Shown in pieces: positions 21,801 to 35,304 of a DNA stretch of 55,892 nucleotides; position 1 is the first letter of the stretch; every line of letters starts with the position of its first letter. The DNA lies in assembly GCA_054661495.1 (NCBI GenBank), contig BAAFSQ010000043.1:1-55892 (forward strand), given 5' to 3'. The translations under genes and the position numbers were made by a program. Below the pieces are notes generated by a model. That model was not told the origin of the DNA, made no database searches, and saw only the letters and a list, made by a program, of their open reading frames with translations. The DNA comes from Zygophlyctis sp. KS116. Lineage: Eukaryota; Chytridiomycota.

Positions 21801-24800
21801 TTAAAGTTTTTGTCGTAGTCAACAAGCGTATCTCCAAGTTTCAGTAAAAGACGACCACCCTGCCGTATTGTTTGCTTAAGAAGTAAAGGCTCAATAGCAG
21901 GATCAAGCTGTTCACCTACGTCTTCCAGAAGAACAGCCTGCCCGGTGCGAACTGCATTTTCCAGAGAGCGTAAGAATTTTGGTTCGGTTAGTTTGATAAC
22001 TTTAAGGTTACTTCCTTCCATTGACCTTATCCAGCGGTTTGCCTGTCCTTGAGGGTCAATCATAAGCGGCCATCTTCTACTACGAGTGACTAAAATACCA
22101 TTTTCTGTAGAAAGAGAATCAGCTGGCAAGCCTTGAATATTCCAATCTCTTACGACAGCAGTATCCCCGAGGTTGTCAAATAATCTGAATTCAGGAGAGA
22201 CCGGTATACCTATTTTTTGGCACTTTTCGACCCATAATTTAGTCAAATCAGCTCTATATATTGAAGTAAATGCTCCATTGTAAGCAACACTGGCAGCACT
22301 TAAGAAAATATTACCCACTAAATCATCTATTTGAGTATTAAGTTTTTCAACAGACTGAGACCATCGCACTTGCTCATCTGCCAAAGCTAAAGTCAATTTA
22401 CTGGCACGAGCCATTCTCAAAGTTGTTTCCTCCATTTTCTCTGCTAGTATTTTTTTACCAGCGATAGACTCCTCGTAGTTGGATTTGAGATTTTCTAGCT
22501 GGTCTTGAACCTCTTTTAATGCAGCTGTCTTTTCGGCGAGTTTATTCATTGTTTCCTGAAGAGCCTGTTGCGCTTCTTCTAGTCTTTTCCGCTTTGGAGC
22601 GACCTCTCTAGAAACTCTAGAATAAAGCTCCATAGCCAAGACCCACATGCACATGCTTTTGCAGGCCTTTGATACTCTTTCAACAGTTTCAGCATTGAAT
22701 TGTGGATTTTCAGTATATTTTCTTAATTTCTTTTGTATTGCATCTGGAATGTTATCTTTGTCGTATTCTTGCATTTTCTTCATGAATTGAGAATCCGATA
22801 GAAGCTTTTTGCTGGATTCCCAGTCGGGCTTGACTTTGAACAATATACATATAGACTCCATTACTAACAAAACAAGATCAGGAGGTTTAGAAAACACTTT
22901 CAATTCCGCAATATCCTTCTTATCTAATGAGTCTAAAGCCTGGAAAGCTGCTTCAAGAGCAGGTAAAGCTTCGTCTAGATCTTTTTGGGCATCAGCAGCA
23001 ATGAGTTCAGTCTGCTGAGCTTTTTCTCGCACTAGAGTTTCCTCTTCAGAAACAACTTTTTTAACACCATCAGCAGTGACTTGGTCTTGACCAATTTTTA
23101 TCATTAGAGCTTCTGTGTCAATCGCCTTCTGTTTCAGTTCCGGACCCAACAACTCAAGCTCGATTTGCATTTTAGAAACCAGCTCGTTTGTTTCATACAG
23201 CTTAGAAAGACCATTCTTCAGCCTATCCCTGGCAGTTCCAAGTTCTTTTCTTTTTTCTTGAAGCATCAATGTATATAGATTGATCAATTCAAGATAAGAA
23301 GTAGGAGTGGTGTAATATCTTCGACGCAATTCAGCAAAGAACCGTTTGGCCATTTCCCCACTTGATTCATGAATTTCAACGCACATTTCTGCTATTTTTT
23401 CTTTGAGCTCATCATTCCCAACGTCGACATATTCCAAAAATCTGCGCGAAACTGACAGCAGCGCATCCTTAGGCCACTCATCGAACCAATCGATCGTACA
23501 GCAATTTACAAAGGAAGGAAACATACGGCATCTGTTTCTAAAGGTATCTCCTACGGGGCTTGTACCGAATACAATATGCAAATTATCTCTGACTCTACTT
23601 ATAAAAAACTGATACATGGAATCTCTGTCCTCGGGGAGTCCTTTTTCTCGAGCAGATGGTCTAAGTTCACCTAAAATTCTTTCTCTCTCATCAAATTCAA
23701 ACAAATTGGGAACTTCTCCAGAATTAAGAATACTGTTAATATCTTCCAAAAACTCTTCTGACTTAATTTGAGTATCAGCAAGTAAAAAAACGGTGTTCTT
23801 TCCTTCCAGTCCAGCGCTGCGATAGAGCCTTCTAATATCTTCTAGCCATTCCGCATGGCCATAAGTTCGTGTTAATTCAATTTGCATGCATTCATACTCC
23901 GACATATGACATGCAAGTCTAGTAAGAGATTGTTTACCGGTTCCTCCAACCCCAATAAGAAGTGCATTTCCCCTCGGCTGTCGTATGATACGAGAAATTC
24001 TAGAGATGTGTTGGATTGCATCCAAAAAGAATATTAATCGTATGTCCTTATTTAGAGATAAATTGTATTCTTCCAAATATTCCTCAAGAAGAACAGCCAG
24101 CGCTTTGGGATCCGGTAGCTCCGTGTAAATTCTTTCCTCTGCAGGAATGCCTCTTTTGGAGAAATCACCGAATATGGGAGGATTTTTATGCAGATTATCC
24201 AGAACTTGCTGAGCAGCAAAATTCTTTTCTGCGACATCCGCCAAAATTTTGTTGAAGTAACCGCGATCAGTATTGTCGATCAAACGATCATGAAAAATGC
24301 GAGATGATTCATGACAAAAAAGTTTCACCACATCGGCCTTCATTTGAATAGTTTGAGGTTTAACCTGCAACATACCTTGAATTACTTTCGACAAATCTCT
24401 AAGATTGAAAGTATAATGAGATTTTGCGGGAGTTGGAAGAAGTTCGGTGCACATCCTTCTATATATTTCTATGGATGAATTTACAATAGCATCACAGCAG
24501 CCTTTTACTTCACCATTAAAGTTTTTGAAAAACCCATCGACAATTGATTTGAATATTTTAAAAAGGGAAAGCTCTCCAGCAGCAGGTATGTTAAGAACAT
24601 TAAAATGACGGATTAATCGTGATGTAACATTATTTCTTCCTCCGCCAGGGGGTGCACAAGCAGCAACGATACCTACGTCTTTGATATCTTTCCATGTCAG
24701 CTTTTCACGGTCATAAAATCCTGAAAATCCGATATACTGTCTTAATAACTCTATAGGAGGTTGCGAGCCGTAGCGATCTAACTTTGGCATATTCAAATCA

Positions 24801-27800
24801 TCAACAAAGAGTAGAATTCTGTTAAATCCACTTGGGGCCCCGCTAATGTTTTTCCGTTTTTTTTCCAGGCGCAATTCAATCATTTCCTGGGTTTGCTTGC
24901 TATTTGTTTGGGCGGAAAAATTCAAATTTATCGGTAAATAGCCTTTTTGAGAACTAACTCGATTCAAATAATCCTGAATAATAACAGATTTCCCAACTCC
25001 TGATAAACCTGTGAATAACACAGGGAACCCGCCAGAAATCAGCTGATCCAGTAAATAGCCATATTTTACTGTTTCGACAGTTGGTACCATAATCTGAAAA
25101 TACGGAATTTCTGGGGAGTATTTGAATGTAGGAACAATAGATTCCCATGAGGAAAAACTTCGATATTTCATATCAATATAATAGGAAAATACTGAACCAT
25201 CATCCGGCATATTTATTTCCAGATTCTGATGCTGATCCAAGAGCTGACGGAGAAAAGTATCAAACTGGTCATGATACCCGTCTGCCAAATTCCCACCAAT
25301 CGACCATACATAGCTGAAAATAAATATGTTTCCGAAGAGACTTTTTAATTCTGCTAAAGGTAATTTGAAATCAATTTCTTTTGTTCGAACCACAAACGTT
25401 TGAATGAGTCTGCACAATCCACACACCAAATTAAAATCTACTGTTTTTACAAACTCTTTACAGCTTTTGCGAACAAATCGCAAGCCCGGATCCACCAGAG
25501 TATTAAAAAGTTCTTGCATCAAATCTCTAAGCTCAAGAGAAATATATTCTGGAAGCGACTTTAGCCATGATTTTACATATGCTCTCCATCCTAGAATCGC
25601 AGTGTCGATATAAACCATTCCACATCTACTAACTGTTGCGGGAGAGGCAACTGCTAAATCAGCAACTTCAAATAGCATATGCATTGTGGTATTCATCTTG
25701 ATGCGTTCTCCATTAATCAATGTCAAAAGCTTATTGTCATCAAGGACAGTATTCATGTTTTCAATCCACAAAGCATCAACAGGTCCGTCACAAACTGTCC
25801 ACTTTTCATCTAGCGACAAGTCAGCCACCTGTGCTCGAAAAACGGAGCCCATTAAACCGTCCTTCCATTCCATGGTCGCAAGATTATATTCTCCATACAA
25901 TTCCTGCATTGAAATGCACTATAAATAAAAATAAATCAACACACCTTGGGGTTAAGTACCCACGTCTTGACCTTTTGAAACTCGGCTGAGTAAGATTTTC
26001 CCTTAGAATTCAAATTCTCATAAGAATCTTTCAGAATTTCGTAACAAGTTGTTTTTCCACCACCTGTTGGACCAACAAGCATTACTCCATGACGAATCCT
26101 CATAGTTTCACTCAATTGACATACTCTGCTGACGAAAGAATCTACGATTTCCAGGTTTTTATCCTTCATAGATTGTTGAACAGCTGAAACCAATATACCA
26201 AAATCACGATCAGGAACATTTACACCCGGGAATAGATCTTGAATAATTCCCTTAAACAGGCCAATATCTTCAGCTAAAAACTTTGGTAGATTTGAGTCTC
26301 TCAGTGAACGAATCAGAACTACTTCCTCTACAAGTTCTGGATTTGACCTTTTCAGAGCACCGGCCATTATCAATACGGATTTAACGGCTCTCATTCCAAA
26401 ATCATAATGATCCTGCTGCGATAATTGTTCGGAGCAAAGCTTGTACAGGTTCACAACCTTACCAGACAAAACCTTGGCATTTTCAAATCCTTCAGAGAAA
26501 AGACTGATTTCTGCAATTAATCCGTAATCTAGAGATATCAAATAATATAGCTTACCCGGTATCATCATTGCTATTGGTCTAAAGAGTGCCTTGAGATTAT
26601 CCGGCAGCTCTGTTCTACCTGCATATCCTGGATTCATAGTGATAAATGCAGCACAAGTATCAATAAGACGAATTTCCCTTCCTTCAAAGATGAACCTAGC
26701 CGCCCTGACGTCTTTTGCATTTTTAATTGTGAGAAGCTGCTGAGCAATGACCGAGAGTACTTCGATATCAATGCGATTAAACTCATCAAAGCAGCACCAA
26801 GCCCCTGACTGAGCTAGACCAGCAAACATTTTCCCCATCATTTTGTAATCCATTCCATCCGAACAATTGAAAACAACACACTGACGGGCAACTGCCTTTG
26901 CGAGATCTTTTACAGTTTCTGTTTTGCCAGTACCGGCTGGGCCAACTGGAGAGCCTCCTAAATTTAGCTGGAGGGCTCCTGTCAGAGTTAAATAGCAGCG
27001 ATCAGTTAAGGGCGTGATAACAAGCCGAGCAGAGCAGCCTAAGTATTCACAGCCGTAATTGTAGGTTGAAGTTGCCATCCTAACGCTACAAATATCTGAT
27101 TCAGCGTCCCATACGTAACGCATCTGTTTTGTCCATTCAAAATCTGTTGGACTGGCCACTTTGGAATTGATTAAACCTTGAATTATATCACGATTATGCA
27201 CGTCTATTGTTATGAGGGCTCCAAGAATGGCCCGCTGAATTGTTGTTAATTCTCCTCTAACAAGCATGGCAAGCCCAGCAAGATTCTACAATTATTAATC
27301 ATTCAGATACCTGTACGCTTTTACTTTTTAAAGTATTGAGTGATTTGTTTGTATCCTGAGTTTTTAGACTTTCGTTAACATCTCGAGTCCAAAGAACTTG
27401 ATTGGCAGTTAGAACAACTTGTCCCAGATGTTCCTTGACCCAAGAGAGGCGCTTAAGGTCTTCAAAGTCTTGAAGCGCCATTTTTATATGCTTTCGAATT
27501 ACTGCAACCATCGCTTCTTCAACATTGCATAGCCATGACTCAACGTTTCCTCTGGCTTTAATAGTTTTAATAAATGGCACACGCTCCCCCTCCGGACTTA
27601 TCATCGCGACGATATCATTACTCTTCGTATCAGCCGATAAAAATTCTAGGTTTTTAATTGCATCAAAGCATTTTGATAAATGAGGCTGGACAGCTTGTGG
27701 ATTTTTAGTCTGAGATAAAATTTCAAGAAGTTCATCATTTGAAAGGAAATAAAATCTTGGAAATAACAATCGCTTGCTTTCCAGATAATCCTCGAGACAT

Positions 27801-30800
27801 TTTTGAATTTGGTCAAGAAGTACATTATTTTGATGTAACAATTCAAGAAGCCCAGGAGCAGTGCCTGCCTTTATTGCATTGGGGTTTCTCGCTACTTTTC
27901 GCATTGTATCTTTCCAGCTTCGATCGACCTGAGAAAACATTCTAGCCTCATCAGGTAGTTGTCGTTGTATATCTGGTGCAGAAAAGATGCTCTCAAGATA
28001 CAGCCAATTCCTTTGACAATTAAGCCAAGCATCAAGCGTTTCAGAAAACAGATTGACCTGCTTATCCCACCTTTCTACTTCTGATTTGATAGGGCCAATA
28101 AATCTTGATCCCTTGATTGTTGCAATTGTAACTAAACTATCTTCCAAAAGCGTTTGGACATCTTCTACACTCCCTAGAATGAATACATCTTTTGAGTCGC
28201 GGTATGAAACAATCACAAATTCGGTATCATTCCAAAGTTTAATAATACGGGTCAGCATTTCTTCTAGTGCTGCTTCAGATCCCGCCTGACCAGAAATTGA
28301 ATTAATTTCTTCTTTGAAATCAAATATTCGCATTTCAATCAATTTGCCTAAAGTAAAGCCTTCTTCTTTTGATATTGTTTTTCCAATTGTGTCTTGAATT
28401 TTATCCCAGTGACGACTTTTCAGCGCTGGGTTTCTCAAATCAACAATTGCCGTATACATGGATCTATATTCGTCAACCATACTCTTTAATCTGGGAACAA
28501 CATCGTTCGGCGGTAGTCCCTTGTCAAGAGAAAATGCAACTTTCATGAACGCATTAATTTGGTTGTTGATTTCTTCAGTGTTCAGACTCTCGAATGGTAA
28601 CATCTTCCAATTACTTGATGATTAAATATAAAAAAAAAATACTCCGTAATAGATTCCCAATTATGCAGGCTATTCCATAATGTACACTTCAGTTCGACTT
28701 CAGTTCTTGTTTCTTCCAATTCTTGTGGCGGTGAAGACATTTGAGCTTGTGCGGATTCTTCCTCTTTGGTAGGATCTGTTGACCCGCCGCTTTTGAACAA
28801 TCTACCCCAAGATTCATATTTCACTTTCATTTTCTCAGCATGATTTAATTGAGCTCGGATATCTTCTAAAAAAGTTGAGACATTTTCGAACTTAGAGTTC
28901 GGACTTAAAATCATGGGATCTTGCGCCTTGTTTCTGATTTCCAGAACTTCGGCCATTAATTCACCGATATTCTTTTCTAAATCAGAACTGAACTTTGCTA
29001 TTTTTTCCTCTTTAGTGTCAATAGCTAATTCAAGAGCATCTTTTAGTGAATGAAGTGTTGGACCTAGAGTTTGATATAATGCAAGATCTGTTGGAGGTAT
29101 CGCTATGTGATATTGATCAATTAAATTATATAGTCGGCTATTTTCACCATTAATATGATCCACCAAAAGCATGCTAGTTTGTACTATTGTTAAACATTAC
29201 TGAAATATCTTACTTTTTTCAAGCCATCCTAAATATTCCACAAATGCATCTACACTTGCTGGTTGGGAATTCAATAATAGAAGCCACGTTTGAACTTCAT
29301 TCAACAGCAAACCATTCTTTTCCCTCGCAACTTTCGGTAGCAGTTTTGATACATCGCTTAAACAACGTTCTGGAATTGGTAAGAGGACAGATTTCAATTG
29401 AGCCGAATCAACCAGCATATTATTAATCGTATAGAACACTGGAATAGATTCCATGGCATGTTTTTCCGTCGAGAATCTTTTTAAATAGTTTTCAAAGAAT
29501 TCAACTAACGGAGACATGCATTTTTCCTCGCCATCTTCATTAGTTGATATTATCACGGTCGATGCGATTTCAAGAACGCCTTTGGGGGCTGATATGTATT
29601 CCGGGTTCTGATCTAGACATAATTTATCTTGATTTTCTTTATACTCTTGAAGGATTACTCCAAGCCCCCGTTCAGCAGTAACTTCTGCTTTAGCTAGAAG
29701 AGAAGCGATTGGCCCCGCATGCATTTTTAAATTTTCAAGGACATCAAAGTTTTCTCCTTCAATCCACATTGAGCGAATTTTTTCCCATGATTTCATCCAA
29801 GTAAATGCGTTCGTAAACATTCCAACTAAAACTCCCCTAATTCTCCCGCAAATTTCACGGTAATATCCACCTTCTAATGCAATACTTCCCAGATGAGGCC
29901 CTTCAGTAGATGCCGCATCTTCCAATCCACGAGTAGAAGAATATGATCCGCCAGATAGATTAGCAGGATCTAAAAATGGAAAAGAATTCGCTAAAAGCGG
30001 ATAAGCTTCTAGAGTTTTGATATATCTCTTGAATAATACATCTACAGCTGCCAAGAAATCTGGCAAAGACGGTAAAAAATAGAATTCCTTGCTATCATTA
30101 GAATCTATCAAAAATTCGGTTCTAAACAGTGGCTTAAAGGGTGCTTGATCTTCAATAAGTAAATTTTGCTTCGAAGACCTTGCTTTGGAATTTAATGGAT
30201 ATTCTTCTTCACCGTCTTCGTCAAACTCCACTGTGTTTGTAATACTTTGTCGAATAATTCTGCTTAGTATCTGACTAAATCCATCGAATCCGCACTTAAT
30301 CAATTCATCAGTTCCAACTTCTCTACCGACCGATACACCTCCCACAAAAAGTTTTGTGTCATTGTTATATTCATTTTGCTCTGATGAATGCTGGGAAAAC
30401 TGCTTTTCCATACCAACTATTTCATTAATGTACAATCCAAGTCCAGCATCATCAATCGTAACGTCAGCATTGGTGCAGCCCTCAAAAACACTTTTGAGAA
30501 AGTCCCTAAGCGTCTCAATTACAAGCATATGTAGAGAGTTAACTATAAGATAATCAACAAGTTTGACAAAGCGCTGTAGGCGTCGACATTCCGATCTTCG
30601 AGTTGCCTGTTCAGTATATGATAATTTTTTAGGAGGTAGAGAAGTTTGCATATTTCCAGTGATCACGTTTGATTCAACAGGGAATCCCCGATCATTTAGA
30701 CATTTGATTCCGGCGATCTCTACAATTTCTCTTACACTATTCTCCCAATTTTTCATTGCTGTAACTGAAGTATATTCTAGACGTGCCTTTTGCTCAATTA

Positions 30801-31792
30801 CAAATTGATTTAAATCAACTGTTCTGCGCTCCTCCAATTTAAAAAAGCGCGAATCAGCAATCAATTGCATACAGCTGGATTGAATTTTGAAAAGAGCTGG
30901 TCTCAGAGTATCATGATTGAAAAATGATGAATTTTCCAAGTTTTTCTTTGCAAGTTTGATTTTAGACCTTAGAATCACCTTTTTCCAATAAAACAAGGAT
31001 TTCCAGGTTCGATATTTTGCAAAAAATGGAATTTTAAGTAAGCTATGAAATATTTCATGCTCTCTCACCCATTGAGATACTGGAGTCAAGGTTCCATGAC
31101 CGTGCACATCAAAATGAGTCATCCCCTACAAGATTAGACCATGAAATACTTACCGCTTTACTTAGTGTATAATAACCTTCGGGAGAATTTAGATCCAAAT
31201 CAGAATAATCTACAATTTCTAAATTGTATGGATTAAATGTTGGTTGTCCAAATTTAATCACAATTTTTACTGGTCTTAGATAGACAAATTCATTAGTGTC
31301 CCTTCCATTAATCGATTCAATAAATGAAAATGGTGATTTTGAATCATGTTTTTTTGTAGTAAGATCCTGTGAATGATAAACTTCCAGTTCGTGAATCGAT
31401 CCACCTTTTTCGATTGGTGGAATAACAGGCAACTTCATAGCAGGAACTTTTAGTATATATGATAATGCATCATTCTGGTCTTGATTTTTCCCGGTTTCTT
31501 GAATTACATTGCTCTTAAATATTTGGGCCTTTAGAGTTTTTGGTAATGGGCGCGTACTTTGGGCGCCTGATGGAGAATCATTGATTGGATCAAGTTTTAA
31601 ATTAAAACCAGGCTTTGGCATTGACTGTGTAATCAGCCTTTTTCCTAAATTATTTGCTTTTACATCGCCAGTAGTATCTGTCATCATATATCGCATTGTT
31701 GACATTCGTCTGCGGTCTCCAGAGTCCATTAAGAAGGACATTCGACTGTTATCCTTTCTATGTGGACTCTTTGGAGATTTGTCCTTTTCCAT
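18803..31792 (-). CDS. DNAH6: Axonemal inner-arm dynein heavy chain, DNAH6 class
   Basis: A 4247-aa motor predicted from ten exons and nine introns (25-30 nt): 31126-31153, 29184-29213, 28614-28642, 27286-27310, 26529-26555, 25919-25944, 20516-20541, 19423-19451 and 19019-19044. Order: N-terminal tail, linker (~aa 950-1450), AAA1 P-loop GPAGTGKTE with [23 protein letters not shown]2 [12 protein letters not shown]3 [11 protein letters not shown]4 GVGGTGKQS, stalk coiled coil with microtubule-binding tip (~aa 3000-3350), AAA5-6 and the C-terminal domain ([17 protein letters not shown]). AAA1 neighbours match human DNAH6 ([27 protein letters not shown]) better than DNAH1, 2, 3 or 7. DNAH6 is a single-headed inner-arm dynein. 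The 27-nt intron 26529-26555 has no stop and is a multiple of three, so it hides in the AAA1 frame and would wrongly add nine residues (after MMIP) if unspliced. A TGACGTA lies 18 bp upstream. Confidence 0.95.
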
Positions 31793-32304
31793 TTTGGCAA
31801 TTTTAAGAATGACGTAGTGGCCGGCGGAAATTTACATCTAATGGCATGATTACATGTAAAGTATGTCGATATCATTATTCAAAAATTGGATAATTATTCA
31901 GACTAACAGCCTAAGTTTTTTTTATATTATTATTACACATCTGGCATCATCTTCAAAGATTGGTTAAGAAAAACGAGTAAATGATTCCTTTCAACTGCAT
32001 TGTTACTCCTCTATTGTGATTATCATGCATACTTATTTTAAATCTTTGAATTTGATTCTCTGGTACGAAATATCTTCTTAGTTTACAAATTGATTCCTCG
32101 ATTTCAGGAGAAATTGGCAATTACGGGAGTGTTTCTAGCAAACAACCAGCTTCAGAAATAACTTTACCTGCACGATCTGATCACTCTTTTTTCATGTACT
32201 ATCAGAATTTCAATTTGCTATTGATTTCAACAAGGAATGCACTGAAACTCTAGATTGTCCGAAAATTGTCCAAACGCAAAATGGTAAATTGATGTTCGCA
32301 TTAA
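31793..32304. other. Intergenic region upstream of DNAH6
   Basis: No supported gene. A TGACGTA heptamer at 31810-31816 lies just upstream of the DNAH6 start. The remaining ~480 bp are AT-rich, without repeats or a structured RNA that I can recognise. Confidence 0.5.
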
Positions 32305-33420
32305 ATGAAAAAACGCTTCTACAGTCAGCAAAAACAGTTGTCTACGGCTCTTGATCATATTTGGTTTAATCTCTATGATTTTCATACTGGAAAGCCATAC
32401 AAGGGAACAAGCGCTGATAAAGTTTCTCTCCCTACATCGGCTAATATTGCTCCGTTTAGAGATGCTGTCAAACTCAAGTATTCTGATAGTCATCTGAAAG
32501 GTATTGCTCCATCTGATCTCTTGGTCTTCCAGAACAAGGATGCGTTTGATAAACAAAGCATTTAGATCTCGATCTACCTCTGCTGTGCAAATCAAAGAAC
32601 ATTTTATTGTTACTTTCAAAGGTAATTATGCAAATAAAAGTCTTATAATAGGACATGGTGTAGCTGATTCTAGATTTACAACTCCTCCAACGTCATTACA
32701 GCACAAAATTTCAAAAGATGTGACATTATCTTTGCAGGATAAATATCATTACTTATCTAAGAAATGCTCCTTCAAAGAATATTGCGTAAATCTACTAAAA
32801 CAGATGCATGATGGCCAAAAAGAATACTTGTGCCAAGTGATTCATTATAAAGACAGTGATTCAGGCTTTGGTGTTATTATTCCATCAATCGACAGCCTTA
32901 TACGATCAAATACTACTCATATGACGTTGATTGGATTTTGTAAGGCTGAATTAGATATTGATAATTACTGGAAGGACATTGCGTACAACTATGAGAAATG
33001 CCAGAAATCAGTCAATTACTTTGCATCTTTGGACGGGTTTAAGAAGACTGGAATGAATATTGAATGGCATTTTATCTATCTAGCCCAACGCCATGTATTG
33101 TCATCGTCGGATTCTGATATTAAAAAACATTCCAAGAATTTGCCTGATAATGTGATGATTATTGGGAGGGATGCATTTTTGATTTGTATGGGTCCTTGGC
33201 TGAAATGGTCATGTTTATCTCCTCTGATATCGAGGAAGTAAATCAAATTCAAACAAAGGCTCGGCCGAGTCCAGAAATATTAATAAAGAAACTGCCGTAG
33301 AACACTGGGGACTATCGGAGATCGATTTCTTAGAATCGAAAAGGACGATTAAAGATCTAGCAGAATTAAATTGTTCTTCAGCAAATAATATAAAACTATT
33401 GAATGAATTTCTTAGCATAT
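32305..33420 (+). pseudogene. Crinkler (CRN)-type effector-like gene, apparently interrupted
   Basis: The 5' part encodes a Crinkler-like ubiquitin-fold N-terminal domain (DHIWFNLYDFHTGKPYKGTS; KVSLPTSANIAPFRDAVKLK; IAPSDLLVFQNKDAF), a form known from chytrid and glomeromycete fungi as well as oomycetes. Downstream, about 240 codons in another frame and a short final segment have the codon use of real coding sequence but no domain I recognise. The gene looks broken, with perhaps two interruptions, unless there are introns of a type not used elsewhere here. Crinklers often carry nuclease or NTPase-linked toxin-like C-termini; none is identifiable. It sits alone between DNAH6 and the coilin-like gene and is probably a recent fossil. 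Confidence 0.55.
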
Positions 33421-33462
33421 AAAGTATGCTACCAATAATGTGACATGTAGACTCCGCTGATA

Positions 33463-35234
33463 TTAGTAGCTCTGACTGAAAGAAAAAGGATAATTTGAAA
33501 CGTGTATTATCATTTCTCGAGCTTCCAATGACATTTTAACATTCAACTCTCCACGTATTAGTCTAAAATCAAGAATCTGTAATTTCTTTCCCCAATCTAA
33601 ATATGTTTTCCATCTACTTTGCCCATATTTTTTGTAGAAGTTTTGGTTTTTGGAAATGAAATCATTGCCGGGTATCCATTCATCAGGCGCATAATTCTGA
33701 CAATATTTTGCTAAATCAATAAAACACTTGTACTGTTCAGTCAGACTTTTCGATTTGGAGAAGTCTTCAAGCGCAGTCCCTTCATGATCAACAAGGGTAG
33801 TGATATGTTCAGAGCTTTTATCAAAATCGGCCCGGTCATTACCTTTTTTCAATGTGGTGTGAGAATCAAATTGATCATTTATACCCCATTTTCCGCTGTT
33901 TTTACTGCTTTCATGCTGTGTAACCATATTCAAAGGTGTTGGCTGTATAATTTGCTGCGGGGCTGGAAATCTTGGCTGAATCAAAACTTTCCTATCCTGA
34001 TTTAAATTGTTCAGATATTTAGTTGGTGATCCCGCAACTCCTGATTCAGATGATTGAATTTGTGACCGGCGCCGATTAGTACCATTAATTTCTGCATTGT
34101 AATTTTTAGGACTACCATTTGTAACATTAAATCGCTGATTCTTTACAAACTGAGTTTCATGACTTGAGCAAGACTGTAAAATTTCCCGACATATTTGATC
34201 ATTCATCTTTAATTCAATATTACTACCTCTAACAGTTCGAAATTCCAAGACATTATTTTTTTGTCCGTGTTCCAAGTATTTTTTCCAACTAATAAATCCA
34301 TATTCTTCAAAAAATCTTTTTGGCAAATCATTCAAAATTGAACTTCCACATACCCAATATCCCCATCTATCTTTTAAAACTTTTGCTAATTTGTAAAACT
34401 TTAAAAGATCCTTTTGTCCTGCAACTTCTATAAATCAGAGAAATCCCTCCCACCTTTTGCCTCATTAATCACAACTCTAAGATGATCTGTCCCTTGACCA
34501 TTGTAATACACTAATCTATCTTTTCCTAAATCCTCAGTCTTCTTTTCTTCGAATACAATAGGACTTGGAATATTTTTAGAGATTTTTGGCGACTCTTTTT
34601 CCAATACTTGAGCTATTTTAGAATCTGTAGAAACTAATTTTTCTAGACTTTGATCATTTTTTTTCAGAGTACTTAATTCCTGGCCTAAATCCGTATTTTC
34701 AGCAGGTCCATGCCGCGAATCTAAAACCTGTTCTTGATCATGATTAGACTCTGAATCACTTGAATCTTGATCCTGAATCACTGATTTAGAATTAATTGAC
34801 AGATGAAAACTAGTTATGGTCGGAGACTCTAATTTTCCATTCTTTATACTTTTACAGCTCCCTTCTGACGACTCTGAACAATATTCATCAGCAGAATCAA
34901 CAAAATCTTCAAAAGCCAAATCTCTTTCTAAATTCTTTGGGGATTCATCCTTTTCAGAATGAATTATTTTAGCATTTTGAATCGATTCTTGAGACATTAA
35001 TCTAGACAATGATCGAACATGAATCTGATCATTATCTTTTAGCAAATGCCTAGAATTCCCATCCCCTAAAAACCGGAATCCATCCAATTCCAGTATCAAC
35101 TCTTGCAGTCCAAATTTAACCATTAAATCTTTAATTATCTGATCAATTGTAATATTTTTGCTTGTGTCTACAGGATACCAACAATTATTAATTCCAAAGA
35201 CTGCATCGAATATTAATTTGATTCTAAATGTCAT
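33463..35234 (-). CDS. Coilin-like protein with two C-terminal tandem ~70-aa domains
   Basis: Two exons, 35234-34454 and 34427-33463, joined by a 26-nt intron (GTGGGA...TTATAG), give 581 aa. Residues ~1-80 resemble the coilin N-terminal self-association domain (MTFRIKLIFDAVFG; PVDTSKNITIDQIIKDLMVK; LLKDNDQIHV). Coilin organises Cajal bodies, where snRNPs and snoRNPs mature. Residues ~85-250 are acidic and Ser-rich, as in coilin. Instead of the Tudor-like C-terminus of animal coilin there are two related segments, ~265-337 and ~492-562, sharing LAK...G...F-x2-YG-x3-WK-x-YL-x2-G-x-K-x3-L-x-FR-x2-RG. These look helical and might be a LOTUS-like winged helix, but I cannot assign them. Function in snRNP biology is inference from the N-terminal match. 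Confidence 0.7.
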
Positions 35235-35304
35235 TGCAATCCACAATCTTGTGTCGAAGAGTGCAATCAGTTGCGACGGCGCAGGACAATGCTTTAGGAG
35301 AGAA

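Noticed and set aside
19414-30808. Plus-strand open frames antisense to DNAH6
   Set aside because: They lack homology, follow codon-position shadows of the minus-strand gene and break at its introns.
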